This document shows positions 41,430 through 50,471 of a DNA stretch of 64,000 bases, piece by piece. This stretch comes from Sulfurovum sp. (GTDB lineage: Bacteria > Campylobacterota > Campylobacteria > Campylobacterales > Sulfurovaceae). Location: the NCBI GenBank assembly GCA_021166685.1, contig JAJPEU010000001.1:1-64000 (forward strand), given 5' to 3'. Numbering within the stretch: the stretch's first letter is position 1; each line of letters starts with the position of its first letter. The notes beneath the pieces are model-generated. The model was given only the letters and a program-made list of their open reading frames with translations. It was not told where the DNA came from and searched no databases. Both the position numbers and the translations under genes were made by a program.

Positions 41430-43132
41430 GATTTTCAAAACTATTGATACCTACCACCAAAGAAACACCCAATGATGCAACATTGGCAAGCCACATTTAT
41501 CTTGTAAGGGGCGGGTTTATCCAGTCTGTCGGGGGAAGCGGACTTTACAATTTTTTGCCTTTGGGAAAAAAAGTATTAGATAAAGTACATAGCGTGGTCA
41601 AGGAAGAGCTTGATCGTGCCGGCTGTCAAGAGGTAAGCCTAAGTTTTGTGACTCCTGCAGCGCTCTGGCAGGAGAGCGGACGTTTTGAAAAATACGGCAA
41701 AGAGTTGTTGCGTTTTAAAGACCGAAAAGAAAATGATTTTATTTTGGGCCCGACGCATGAAGAGATGATGGTGAATCTTGTACGGCAAACGGTACAAAGC
41801 TATAAGCAGCTGCCATTAAATCTTTACCAGATCAATTTAAAGTTTCGTGATGAAATCAGGCCGCGTTTTGGTTTGATGAGAGGGCGGGAGTTTTTGATGA
41901 AAGACGGATACAGCTTTCATAGCTCCACTGAAGATATGCAGCGCGAATTTGCATTGATGGAAGCGACCTATAAAAAAATATTTACACGTTTGGGGCTTGA
42001 GTTTAGAGTGGTTGAGGCAGACAGCGGGGCTATAGGCGGCAGCGGAAGCAAAGAGTTTATGGTGCTTGCCGAAAGCGGTGAAGATACCATAGTGGTTTGC
42101 GATGCATGCGAATATGGTGCCAATATTGAGGCAGCCGTACGTAAAGAAAAAGAGTGTGAGGCTGAAGCGCCTGAAGCTAATTTTTCAAGATTTTATACCC
42201 CGGATGTAAAAACCATCGAAGCCTTAAGTGAGTATTTTAGGGTAGATCCGTATTACTTAGTCAAAACGGTAGCCAAGCGCGCACTGTACGATGAAGGCAG
42301 AAGTGAAATTGTTCTTTTTGCTTTAAGGGGTTCGGACGAACTCCAGGAAGTAAAAGCGTGCAATGCAGTTGATGCCAATGATCTGGTCGATATTACCGAA
42401 GATGAGCTGGCAGAAATAGGCCTAATCGCAGGTTTCATGGGGCCAACTGTAATTCCGGAGGGAGTAAGGGTAGTTTTGGACGATACGCTTAAAGATGCCT
42501 CTTCTCTCATTTGCGGAGCCAACGAAAAAGATTATCATCTAGTAGGTGTAAGTTTTGCGGGTATTGAGGCAGAATACTTTGACCTTGCCGCTGTGCAGGA
42601 AGGAGACTTGTGTCCTTATTGCAGTAAGCCATTGCGATACACTAAAGGGATAGAAGCGGGACATATTTTTCAGCTTGGTACCCGCTATAGTGAACCATTG
42701 GGAGCCACCTTTTTAGACGAAAACGGTAAAGCGCAGCCGATGGTGATGGGAACCTATGGGATAGGGGTAAGTCGCTTGCTGGCAGCCATCATAGAACAGC
42801 ATCATGATGAGAAGGGGTGTATCTGGACCAAAGAATCTGCACCGTTTGATCTTCAGATCATTGTTTCCAATATCAAAGATGAAGAGCAAAAAATGCTCGG
42901 AGAAACACTTTATGAAAAATTAAAAGCACAAGGCAAAGACGTGCTGCTTGATGACAGAAAAGAGCGTTTTGGTTTTAAGATGAAAGATTATGAGCTTTTG
43001 GGGATACCCTATGCCATAGTGATAGGGAAAAAACTCCAAGACGGCCTTGTGGAGCTTATTTGCAGGGAGGGACTGCATACGGAAGATATTTTGATTGATG
43101 CCGTTATAGATGTTGTGAATCAAAAGGTGTAG
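41426..43132 (+). CDS. proS: Prolyl-tRNA synthetase
   Basis: A full-length 568-residue bacterial-type class II enzyme. It has motif 1 in the first 80 residues, motif 2 ([13 protein letters not shown]-x-R-E-F), an insertion domain (about 225-390, YbaK-like editing) and motif 3 (G-T-Y-G-I-G-V-S-R) followed by an anticodon-binding domain. The start is a GTG overlapping hemA by 4 bases with AAGGAT 8 bases upstream. The insertion suggests it can clear Ala-tRNAPro. Confidence 0.97.
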   Translation: MRFSKLLIPTTKETPNDATLASHIYLVRGGFIQSVGGSGLYNFLPLGKKVLDKVHSVVKEELDRAGCQEVSLSFVTPAALWQESGRFEKYGKELLRFKDRKENDFILGPTHEEMMVNLVRQTVQSYKQLPLNLYQINLKFRDEIRPRFGLMRGREFLMKDGYSFHSSTEDMQREFALMEATYKKIFTRLGLEFRVVEADSGAIGGSGSKEFMVLAESGEDTIVVCDACEYGANIEAAVRKEKECEAEAPEANFSRFYTPDVKTIEALSEYFRVDPYYLVKTVAKRALYDEGRSEIVLFALRGSDELQEVKACNAVDANDLVDITEDELAEIGLIAGFMGPTVIPEGVRVVLDDTLKDASSLICGANEKDYHLVGVSFAGIEAEYFDLAAVQEGDLCPYCSKPLRYTKGIEAGHIFQLGTRYSEPLGATFLDENGKAQPMVMGTYGIGVSRLLAAIIEQHHDEKGCIWTKESAPFDLQIIVSNIKDEEQKMLGETLYEKLKAQGKDVLLDDRKERFGFKMKDYELLGIPYAIVIGKKLQDGLVELICREGLHTEDILIDAVIDVVNQKV

Positions 43133-43134
43133 CG

Positions 43135-43566
43135 ATGATTATTATTCTCATACCACTTTTGCTTTTGGAGCTTTATCTTTCGCTTAAAGTGGGTGAAAAA
43201 ATAGGGTTTATATGGAGCGCCGTATGGATTTTTGTAAGCATGGCTGCGGGCATAAAATTGCTTCAGTCCACTCCTTTTGCCATGATGAATAATCTTGGTT
43301 CTGTAGCCAAGGGCAAACTGAGTATGAAAAGTTTTCATGATGCAGCTACAGCCTATTTTATAGGAGCGGTACTGCTTATTGTGCCAGGAGTTTTAAGTGA
43401 CTTTGTGGGCATAGTGTGTTTGGGCTATACACTCTATTTGAAATTTATTGCTAAAATAACGCCAGAGCAAAAATCATATGATGCAAATCATATTTACAAA
43501 GGAGAAGAAGATGTTATTGATGTTGAAATTATTGACGAGTATAGCAGTCGCCACGATCGCCGTTAG
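43135..43566 (+). CDS. fxsA: FxsA family membrane protein
   Basis: The 143 residues have hydrophobic segments at about 1-15, 22-42 and 75-105 and the family pattern E-L-Y-L-x-L-K-V-G-x-x-I-G near the start. In E. coli FxsA (suppressor of F exclusion of phage T7) is an inner-membrane protein of unclear role. The tail is acidic (E-D-V-I-D-V-E-I-I-D-E). The last 56 bases overlap the next gene in another frame. It lies 2 bases after proS. Confidence 0.85.
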   Translation: MIIILIPLLLLELYLSLKVGEKIGFIWSAVWIFVSMAAGIKLLQSTPFAMMNNLGSVAKGKLSMKSFHDAATAYFIGAVLLIVPGVLSDFVGIVCLGYTLYLKFIAKITPEQKSYDANHIYKGEEDVIDVEIIDEYSSRHDRR

Positions 43567-44344
43567 TGCAAATACGCAGCCGGATAATAAATTATTGCTA
43601 AAATATATTAAAAAAAATATTGTTAAAAATCCCCAAGTTGAAGCCAAAGGGGTAAGTGTGCTTGAAAGCAAAAGCATCGAAGGCCTTCCGGGATGGACCG
43701 TGCTTTTAACTACTATGGATTTGGTTTATCAGGGAAAAGAGATTCATGCACCTGAGATGATGTTTATTAAAGACGGGCTTATTACCGGGCATTTGATCAA
43801 TTTGCAAACAGGCAATGACTATCGTGACGAGATTAAGCCGGCCGTCCCATCGAATATGTACAATGATGCGCATCTTCTTTTTGGAAATAAAGAGGCCAAG
43901 CACAAGATTCTTATTTTTTCAGATCCGCTATGTCCTTTTTGTCAAGAAGTGGTGCCCGATATATTTAAGACAGCAAAAGAGCATCCTGAAACAATGGCGG
44001 TTTACTATTACCACCTTCCTCTTTTAAGCCTCCACCCGGTCTCCGGCATTTTGACACGCGTGATGCATGTCGCACAAGAAGAGGGCAGAACGGATATTGT
44101 TGCAAAAATGTATGCATTGCAGATAGATCCAAGAGAAACCAATTTGAAAAAAGTCCTTGAGGCAGTTAAAAAGCAGACAGGCTATGAGATTACGGAAGCA
44201 CAAATTAATCAAGCTAAAGTGATTAAGGCCATGAAATCTGACGAAGAGAGTGCCGGAAGAATGATGGTTACAGGTACGCCAACCGTTTATATTGACGGGG
44301 AGTGGGATAAAACAAGAGATGGGTATAAAAAATTTATAAAGTAG
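43511..44344 (+). CDS. Exported DsbC/DsbG-like thiol-disulfide oxidoreductase (HP0231-like)
   Basis: This 277-residue periplasmic protein has a signal peptide (about 1-20), an N-terminal dimerisation-like domain (about 25-110) and a thioredoxin fold with C-P-F-C (141-144) and a cis-Pro loop in V-T-G-T-P-T. Such proteins oxidise or isomerise disulfides. H. pylori HP0231 is the nearest analogue I know. I chose the ATG at 43511, which has GGAG 6 bases upstream; an ATG at 43478 would place the signal sequence internally. It overlaps fxsA by 56 bases. Confidence 0.83.
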   Translation: MLLMLKLLTSIAVATIAVSANTQPDNKLLLKYIKKNIVKNPQVEAKGVSVLESKSIEGLPGWTVLLTTMDLVYQGKEIHAPEMMFIKDGLITGHLINLQTGNDYRDEIKPAVPSNMYNDAHLLFGNKEAKHKILIFSDPLCPFCQEVVPDIFKTAKEHPETMAVYYYHLPLLSLHPVSGILTRVMHVAQEEGRTDIVAKMYALQIDPRETNLKKVLEAVKKQTGYEITEAQINQAKVIKAMKSDEESAGRMMVTGTPTVYIDGEWDKTRDGYKKFIK

Positions 44345-44348
44345 TCAA

Positions 44349-45302
44349 ATGGAAAAATTAATCATAGCAACCAGAGCAAGCAACCTTGCATTATGGCAAG
44401 CGTATCATGTCAAGGAAAGAATAGAAAGTGCTTTTCCTCAAGTGAAAGTAGAACTCAATGAGATTACTTCCCAAGGGGATAAAATCTTAGATAAACCATT
44501 AGCTCTGGTTGGAGGGAAAGGACACTTTACTAAAGAGCTTGAGGATGAAATGCTTGCAGGAAATGCGCATCTTGCAGTACATTCGCTCAAAGATGTTCCC
44601 ACGTATATTCCTGAGGGTTTGGAGCTTGTGGCTATTACGCAGCGCCAAGACCAAAGTGATGTTTTTTTATCACATCGTTATCATAGCCTGGAAAATCTTC
44701 CGCAAGGTGCAACAGTAGGTACGACAAGTCTAAGAAGACGGATGCAGCTTTTACAAAAACGTCCGGACCTAAAAGTAAAAGATTTGCGAGGTAATGTAAA
44801 TACAAGATTAAGAAAGCTCAAAGAGGGTGAATATGATGCTATTATACTTGCCTATATAGGGCTTCATAGGCTTGATTTGCTCAAAGATATCCCCTATGTT
44901 CAAAAATTGGATTTTATGATTCCGCCTATGGGGCAAGCAGCACTGGGCATAGAAATCATAAGTTCCAATGAGAGAGTGCGGCAGATTGCTATGATACTCA
45001 ATGATGAAAAAAGCTTTCTTTGTGCAAAGTTAGAACGTGATTTTGTCTCCAAGATTGGTGCGGGATGTTCTGCACCTGTGGCAGTCAATGCAGTAGCAGA
45101 GGGGGATACCGTAACGATAAAGTCTATGCTGGGATATCCAGACGGTACGCATATTATGCAAGAAGAGCTTTCGGCACCGCTTTTGACATGTGATAATTTG
45201 GGGGATCGTCTTGCTGAGCGGATGATCGCAAAGGGTGCTTTGGAAATACTTTCAAAAGCTGAAGAGATCGCCTTTAAGGAAGAAATGCCTCAGAGACTTT
45301 AA
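44349..45302 (+). CDS. hemC: Porphobilinogen deaminase HemC
   Basis: HemC condenses four porphobilinogens to hydroxymethylbilane. At 317 residues it is full length. The conserved A-T-R-x-S-x-L-A-L-W-Q start, the V-G-T-T-S-L-R-R motif, R-G-N-V-N-T-R-L and the dipyrromethane-cofactor cysteine (Cys240 in G-A-G-C-S-A-P-V) are present. It lies 4 bases after the thiol-oxidoreductase gene and is the last gene of the operon. Confidence 0.96.
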   Translation: MEKLIIATRASNLALWQAYHVKERIESAFPQVKVELNEITSQGDKILDKPLALVGGKGHFTKELEDEMLAGNAHLAVHSLKDVPTYIPEGLELVAITQRQDQSDVFLSHRYHSLENLPQGATVGTTSLRRRMQLLQKRPDLKVKDLRGNVNTRLRKLKEGEYDAIILAYIGLHRLDLLKDIPYVQKLDFMIPPMGQAALGIEIISSNERVRQIAMILNDEKSFLCAKLERDFVSKIGAGCSAPVAVNAVAEGDTVTIKSMLGYPDGTHIMQEELSAPLLTCDNLGDRLAERMIAKGALEILSKAEEIAFKEEMPQRL

Positions 45303-45489
45303 TCTTTTAAGATTCAAAAGCAATCGAAGATCCCCAAATAAAGTCAAGAGGGTTCCGGTTGGCATGTTTAAACACATAAAGAATGAAACTCTAAAGGCGT
45401 AGTTTGTTTTTGAAATTACTGACCGCAGGGTTTTTGCATCATGTTTTAATCGTTATGTTTCTACTGTAAAAAAACTAATCCTCTTTTGC

Positions 45490-45495
45490 TATAAT
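45490..45495 (+). promoter_or_regulatory. Putative -10 box of the UbiD-type decarboxylase gene
   Basis: A perfect TATAAT, 49 bases before the ATG at 45545. The rest of the 242-base gap after hemC shows no ORF, hairpin or repeat I can support. Confidence 0.5.
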
Positions 45496-45544
45496 CCAAG
45501 AGAGAAAAAGAAGAATTTATTCTCCTTTGAATGGAAGGACAAAT

Positions 45545-47371
45545 ATGACAGATGTTGTAGCATGGCTTAAAGAAAATGGCAATTTAAAAATTATAGAAGA
45601 ACCGCTGGATGTGGAGCTTGAAATACCTCATGTAGCATATATTGAGGTGAAAAAAGAAGATTCCAGGCCCTTGCTTTTTGTTAAACCTGTGAATAGAAAG
45701 AAGGGTATCGAATATGATATCCCTGTTTTAATGAACATTTTTGCCAACAAAGAGATCACACAAAAAATCTTTGGCAAACATCCTGATCAGATCGCTTTGA
45801 GGATCGATGAACTCATGAAACTGAAACCGCCTAGGGGGTTTAGGGCAAAATTGGCGATGATTCCAAAGCTTTTTGCTCTTAGAAATGTATTTCCAAAACG
45901 TTCAAGAGGCAAAGGGGAGTGTCAAGAGGTTGTCTATAGCAAAGAAAACGCAGATTTGGACATATTGCCTATTTTGAAAACCTGGGAAGGTGATGGCGGG
46001 CCTTTTATAACTATGGGACAAGTTTATACCCAGAGTATTGACGGAAAAACTCAAAATCTCGGCATGTATCGTTTGCAGCAGTATGATAAAAAAACACTCG
46101 GTATGCATTGGCAGATCCACAAAGATGCATCTCATTTTTTTGATCAGTATCAAAAAGAAGGTAAAAAAATGCCCGTAACAGTTGCAATCGGAGGTGACCC
46201 GCTTTATATCTGGTGCGGACAGGCTCCCATGCCCTATGGCATGTTTGAACTTTTACTTTATGGTTTTGTCCGGGGCAAAAATGCAAAGACTGTCAAGTCA
46301 CTCACAAACGATATCTATATTCCTCGCGATGTGGATGTGGTGATTGAGGGATTTGTTGATCCTGTCAAGATGAAGATCGAAGGACCGTTTGGCGATCATA
46401 CCGGATACTATACGCTCAGAGAACCTTTCCCGGTTATGGAAGTAGATACCATTACTATGAAAAAAAATCCTGTTTTCCAAGCTACGGTAGTGGGCAAACC
46501 TCCTTTGGAGGATAAATATATGGGGTGGGCAACAGAACGCATCTTCCTTCCGATGCTTAAGCCTATGGCGCCTGATCTCATAGACTACAATATGCCTGAA
46601 AATGGAGTATTCCATAATCTTATTCTTGCAAAGATGAAGACACTTTACAAGGGGCACGCACAGCAATTTATGCATGCGTTTTGGGGAGTGGGGCAGATGA
46701 GTTTTGTAAAGCATGCTGTTTTTGTGGGAGAAAAAGCACCGGATTTGGAAGAAAGCGAGAAACTTATTGAACACATACTTAACAGGCTGGATAAGAGTAA
46801 GATTCTTATCACTCAGGGGGTTGTAGATCACTTGGATCATGCGTCACCGGAACAGTTTGTGGGCGGCAAACTGGGGATAGATGCGACTGCAGATGAGATA
46901 GGCGAAGGGGTGGAACACCCTTTAAGTGACGGTCAGCTTCTAGAGAGGATGCAAAAAATAGATGAAACTATCTGTGAAGTTAAACAATATATGGTACATA
47001 CAAAAACGCCGGTATGCTTCATCTCGGTAACAAAAAAAGAGTCTCAAAAATATGTGATCTCAAAATTGCATGAGCTTAAGGCGCATATTAAACTTTTAGT
47101 AATTGTGGATAAGGCAAACAATGCTTTGGATAATCCTTACATGCTTATTTGGAGGGTTGCCAACAACATAGATGCACAAAGAGATATAGTGCTTGAGCCT
47201 TTTATTGCTATAGACGCAACCAATAAAGACAAGCATGACCGTCACGAAAGGGAATGGCCGGGCGATACGTTTTGCACCAAAGAGGTTTTAGACAGGCTGC
47301 AGGAAAAAAAGGTGATTGATATCGATGATGCATTCGTTAAAAAATTTGGATTATTGCCGTTTGAGCAGTAA
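45545..47371 (+). CDS. UbiD-family decarboxylase, menaquinone-biosynthesis type
   Basis: The 608 residues match the long UbiD subfamily that decarboxylates 1,4-dihydroxy-6-naphthoate-type intermediates in the futalosine menaquinone pathway, rather than the shorter UbiD of ubiquinone synthesis. Landmarks are the P-I-L-K-T-W-E-G-D-G-G prenyl-FMN region, E-G-P-F-G-D-H-T-G-Y and the C-terminal T-K-E-V-L-D-R-L. Activity needs prenylated FMN from a UbiX partner, not present here. I chose the ATG at 45545 (AAGGA upstream); a TTG at 45527 is an alternative. Confidence 0.88.
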   Translation: MTDVVAWLKENGNLKIIEEPLDVELEIPHVAYIEVKKEDSRPLLFVKPVNRKKGIEYDIPVLMNIFANKEITQKIFGKHPDQIALRIDELMKLKPPRGFRAKLAMIPKLFALRNVFPKRSRGKGECQEVVYSKENADLDILPILKTWEGDGGPFITMGQVYTQSIDGKTQNLGMYRLQQYDKKTLGMHWQIHKDASHFFDQYQKEGKKMPVTVAIGGDPLYIWCGQAPMPYGMFELLLYGFVRGKNAKTVKSLTNDIYIPRDVDVVIEGFVDPVKMKIEGPFGDHTGYYTLREPFPVMEVDTITMKKNPVFQATVVGKPPLEDKYMGWATERIFLPMLKPMAPDLIDYNMPENGVFHNLILAKMKTLYKGHAQQFMHAFWGVGQMSFVKHAVFVGEKAPDLEESEKLIEHILNRLDKSKILITQGVVDHLDHASPEQFVGGKLGIDATADEIGEGVEHPLSDGQLLERMQKIDETICEVKQYMVHTKTPVCFISVTKKESQKYVISKLHELKAHIKLLVIVDKANNALDNPYMLIWRVANNIDAQRDIVLEPFIAIDATNKDKHDRHEREWPGDTFCTKEVLDRLQEKKVIDIDDAFVKKFGLLPFEQ

Positions 47372-47397
47372 TCTGTTTCAATTTTGTTTAAAGATAG

Positions 47398-47403
47398 TAT
47401 GAT
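47398..47403 (+). promoter_or_regulatory. Putative -10 box of the peroxiredoxin gene
   Basis: TATGAT, 42 bases before the ATG at 47446, in an AT-rich 74-base gap after the decarboxylase gene. Confidence 0.4.
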
Positions 47404-47445
47404 AAAATATCTTTGTTAATAAAAATTATCTTTAAGGAAAATAAT

Positions 47446-48042
47446 ATGTTAGTTACAAAAAAGGCTCCGGATTTTACAGCAACAGCCGTACTCGCAGACG
47501 GATCAATTGTAGAAGATTTTAATCTTATGAATAACCTCGGTGAAAAAGGTGCGGTTCTTTTTTTCTATCCATTGGATTTTACTTTTGTCTGCCCTTCGGA
47601 AATTATTGCATTTTCTCACCGAATTGAGGAATTCAAAAGCAGGGGCATCAATGTAATCGGTGTTTCTGTAGACAGCCAGTTTTCACATTTTGCATGGAGA
47701 GAGACTCCTGTAGAAAAAGGAGGTATCGGAAGGGTAAAATTCCCGCTTGTTGCCGACCTTAGCAAGCAAATTTCAAGAGATTATGATGTACTCTTCGGTG
47801 AGTCTGTTGCGTTGCGAGGTTCATTTCTCATTGATGCAGACGGTACGGTGAGACATGCAGTTATCAACGACCTTCCGCTGGGCAGAAATATTGATGAAAT
47901 GATCAGAATGGTAGATACGATGATTTTTACAAATGAGCATGGCGAAGTATGCCCTGCGGGTTGGGTTAAGGGTGATGAAGGGATGAAGGCAAGCACGCAA
48001 GGGGTTGCACAGTACCTTGAAAAACACGCAGAAGAATTGTAA
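47446..48042 (+). CDS. ahpC: 2-Cys peroxiredoxin (AhpC/Tsa family)
   Basis: This 198-residue cytoplasmic peroxidase reduces H2O2 and organic peroxides. It has the peroxidatic Cys49 in F-T-F-V-C-P-S-E and the resolving Cys169 in E-V-C-P-A-G-W, the typical 2-Cys arrangement. The start is set by AAGGA before the ATG at 47446; an in-frame ATG 33 bases upstream lacks such a site. A PerR-like gene follows. Confidence 0.95.
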   Translation: MLVTKKAPDFTATAVLADGSIVEDFNLMNNLGEKGAVLFFYPLDFTFVCPSEIIAFSHRIEEFKSRGINVIGVSVDSQFSHFAWRETPVEKGGIGRVKFPLVADLSKQISRDYDVLFGESVALRGSFLIDADGTVRHAVINDLPLGRNIDEMIRMVDTMIFTNEHGEVCPAGWVKGDEGMKASTQGVAQYLEKHAEEL

Positions 48043-48057
48043 AATAAAAATTTATAG

Positions 48058-48090
48058 TGTTCTTTTGTCTTCTGTCAAAACAAAAGAACA
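48058..48090. repeat. Perfect 11-bp inverted repeat between ahpC and the PerR-like gene
   Basis: TGTTCTTTTGT, 11-base spacer, ACAAAAGAACA. It is 15 bases after the ahpC stop and 54 before the regulator ATG. No T-run follows, so it could be an mRNA 3' hairpin or an operator. Confidence 0.75.
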
Positions 48091-48144
48091 TAAAGCAGTG
48101 ATGAAAAATACCAATGATTCACACGATAAGTTAAAAGGACAATA

Positions 48145-48573
48145 ATGACTGGCTATATGGCACTTTTAAAAGAGAGTGGGCTTAAAGCAACATTTCAACG
48201 GTTGCATATATTGGAAGTAGTAGATAAATATGGGCACATTGCCATCGAAGATATCTATGATAAAGTGATTAAAATACACCCTTCTCTTTCGGTAGCAACT
48301 ATCTATAAAAATATTATTATTATGGTTGAAAAGGGTGTTTTGGTTGAAGTTCCTATCATGGGAAGAAAGTCAAAATATGAATTATCAAAACTTGACCATA
48401 TCCACTTAGTATGTACTCAATGCGGGGAGGTCGAAGATCTGGCTTGCACAAAAGATATCAATAATATTTTAGATTTTCTCACGCAAGAAGAAAAATTTAA
48501 GCTTACCAAGCAACAGATTAATCTTTATGGAACATGTAGTCAGTGTCAGTCTCAAAAAATTTTGCAAAAATAG
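48145..48573 (+). CDS. perR: Fur-family transcriptional regulator, PerR-like
   Basis: The 142 residues show a winged-helix start (K-A-T-F-Q-R-L, S-V-A-T-I-Y-K-N) and a metal domain with H-I-H-L-V-C-T-Q-C (Cys90, Cys93) and a second C-S-Q-C pair (Cys131, Cys134), a four-cysteine structural zinc site. Linkage to a peroxiredoxin suggests a peroxide-sensing PerR rather than iron-sensing Fur. That assignment is inference; Fur or Zur function cannot be excluded. Confidence 0.75.
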   Translation: MTGYMALLKESGLKATFQRLHILEVVDKYGHIAIEDIYDKVIKIHPSLSVATIYKNIIIMVEKGVLVEVPIMGRKSKYELSKLDHIHLVCTQCGEVEDLACTKDINNILDFLTQEEKFKLTKQQINLYGTCSQCQSQKILQK

Positions 48574-48614
48574 GTATTTTTGCAAAATTATATAAAAATT
48601 CACAACAAGGATCA

Positions 48615-49307
48615 TTATTGTGATTTAAAGAGTGCTGAACCGACACGCACCAGATTTGATCCGCATTCAATGGCCAATTCGTAATCTCCGCTCATACCCA
48701 TAGAGCAGACAGTAGCTCCCTCTTTTTTTAAGGCATCATAAATATGATATGCAGTTTCAAAACTTTTCTGTATTACTTTTTTATCTTCACTGTGCGCGCC
48801 GATGCTCATGATGCCTTTAAGAGCGATGTGCGGACAGCTTTCTTTGATCTGCTGATATGCATCGATAGCGTGTTGCGCTAAAAATCCTGATTTAGTCTTT
48901 TCGTTTGCACTGTTGACTTGAAGGAGGCAGTGCATTGTTTGTGCTTTGGCTTCCAGTTTTTTGTTGAGCTCTGCAGCTAAATCGATACTGTCAAGTGACT
49001 GCATCAGGCTTGGATGAAGGTCTATGAGATTGTTAATCTTGTTTTTTTGAAGTGTACCTATCATATGCCATTCAAGAGGCAACTCTTTTAATGTCAGCAT
49101 ACGCTCTTTGAGCTGCTGAACCTGATTTTCGCCAAATGCTCTCTGTCCCAATTCGTAAAGAGTGTGAATATTTTCAATCGCCGTATATTTTGCAACGGTT
49201 ACCAGTTTAACAATGTGGTGCTCGCTAACACTGATACGCGCCCGCTCAATATTCCATATGACTTCATCGAGATTTTTTCTAAGCTGTTCTTTGTCTAATA
49301 TCTGCAT
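48615..49307 (-). CDS. YggS family pyridoxal phosphate homeostasis protein
   Basis: This 230-residue PLP-binding TIM-barrel protein, like alanine-racemase domain 1, keeps vitamin B6 levels balanced. Landmarks are the PLP lysine in V-T-V-A-K-Y, F-G-E-N-Q-V-Q, W-H-M-I-G-T-L-Q and the late M-G-M-S-G-D-Y-E-L-A-I. I chose the ATG at 49307, which shares its A with the rseP TAA (TAATG) and has GGGGA upstream. The ATG at 49319 would add four residues. Confidence 0.9.
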   Translation of the reverse strand: MQILDKEQLRKNLDEVIWNIERARISVSEHHIVKLVTVAKYTAIENIHTLYELGQRAFGENQVQQLKERMLTLKELPLEWHMIGTLQKNKINNLIDLHPSLMQSLDSIDLAAELNKKLEAKAQTMHCLLQVNSANEKTKSGFLAQHAIDAYQQIKESCPHIALKGIMSIGAHSEDKKVIQKSFETAYHIYDALKKEGATVCSMGMSGDYELAIECGSNLVRVGSALFKSQ

Positions 49308-50362
49308 TAATTTCCCCATAATCTGTTGATATCATTATACAGTCCAAGCAGCATAAGTCCAAGCAAAATGCCCCATCCTGCAATCGTCATACGATACATG
49401 ACTGTTTCACCGGGCGCTTTTTTACGGATCCATTCGTAAAGATTAAACATAATGTGCCCGCCGTCAAGCGCAGGGATCGGAAGCAAATTGAGTACGCCCA
49501 GATTGACTGAAATAAGTGCTGCAAAAAACAAAAGAGAAGTCAGCCCTGCATGGCTTGCTTGTGCCGTAACATCCACGATGGTGATGACTCCTCCCAGTTG
49601 GTCTGCCCCCACTGCGCCGGTTAGCAGTTTTTGTACGCTTTGTGTGATGAGCAGGCTGGCTTTTTTGGTCTCCTCCCAGGCATAGGCTATGCCATCGGTA
49701 AGTCCAAAATAAACCGTTGCCTGTTTTCCTGAAGGACTGATGCCGATAATACGTCTTGTAACAGTTTCACCAAAAATATTTTGATCTTCGATACGTTTTG
49801 GGGCAAGCCAAAGAGTGATAATCTGATGATTTCGTTCAATCTCCAATAAAACATCTGCGGAATTTTTATTGATCCATTGGCCGATCTCTTCCCAGTATCT
49901 AATCTCTTGTTCGTTAACACGGATAATTTTGTCATTTTTTTGGAGTCCTGCTTTATAGGCCGGAGTGCCTTGGCTTACTTCTCCTACATAGGGTAAAAGT
50001 TTGGGTACACCAAGATTGGCGATAGCAAAATAGAGAAAAAAAGCTAAAAGAAAGTTTGCAAAAGGCCCTGCAAGCAAAATAATGATGCGTTGCCAAGGTT
50101 GTTTGCTGCTGTAGCTGTCTGTATCATAGCTGCTCTTGGTTGGATCTGCGTCATCCTGTCCTTTCATTTTCACATAACCGCCTAGAGGAATAGCAGAAAT
50201 GCTCCACTGGGTTTTGCCTATCATTTTTGAATATAGTTTTTTACCAAATCCGATACTGAAAACCTCTATATGTACACCCAAAAAGCGTGCAGCAGCAAAA
50301 TGTCCCAATTCATGGAAAAATACCAATGCCGACAAAACTAAAAGTGCCACAATAAAACTCAT
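49307..50362 (-). CDS. rseP: Site-2 protease RseP (M50 metallopeptidase)
   Basis: RseP cleaves transmembrane segments, releasing membrane-bound factors or clearing signal-peptide remnants. The 351 residues have the zinc motif H-E-L-G-H (17-21) in the first membrane helix, a G-x-G/periplasmic region with one PDZ domain (about 125-205), and the third ligand in L-D-G-G-H near 301. It is shorter than E. coli RseP, which has two PDZ domains. A minus-strand TATAAT lies 30 bases upstream. YggS follows with coupled translation. Confidence 0.93.
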   Translation of the reverse strand: MSFIVALLVLSALVFFHELGHFAAARFLGVHIEVFSIGFGKKLYSKMIGKTQWSISAIPLGGYVKMKGQDDADPTKSSYDTDSYSSKQPWQRIIILLAGPFANFLLAFFLYFAIANLGVPKLLPYVGEVSQGTPAYKAGLQKNDKIIRVNEQEIRYWEEIGQWINKNSADVLLEIERNHQIITLWLAPKRIEDQNIFGETVTRRIIGISPSGKQATVYFGLTDGIAYAWEETKKASLLITQSVQKLLTGAVGADQLGGVITIVDVTAQASHAGLTSLLFFAALISVNLGVLNLLPIPALDGGHIMFNLYEWIRKKAPGETVMYRMTIAGWGILLGLMLLGLYNDINRLWGN

Positions 50363-50391
50363 AAAACTCCTCTGTACTGTTTAAAATAAAG

Positions 50392-50397
50392 ATTATA
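50392..50397 (-). promoter_or_regulatory. Putative -10 box of rseP
   Basis: TATAAT on the minus strand, 29 bases before the rseP ATG. Confidence 0.5.
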
Positions 50398-50430
50398 GCA
50401 AAAGTTGGTGATGATTTGATTAGAAAGACC

Positions 50431-50451
50431 GGTGTCAAGAAAGATGACACC
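50431..50451 (-). terminator. Possible terminator hairpin after the Feo-linked porin
   Basis: GGTGTCA, seven-base loop, TGACACC, 20 bases after the porin stop. The trailing T-richness on the minus strand is modest, so a different role remains possible. Confidence 0.45.
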
Positions 50452-50471
50452 CTATATTGATACAGAATGAA

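Noticed and set aside
45303-45489. Gap between hemC and the UbiD-type gene as an RNA gene or mobile remnant
   Set aside because: No tRNA fold, strong hairpin, repeat or ORF was found apart from the -10 box at its end.
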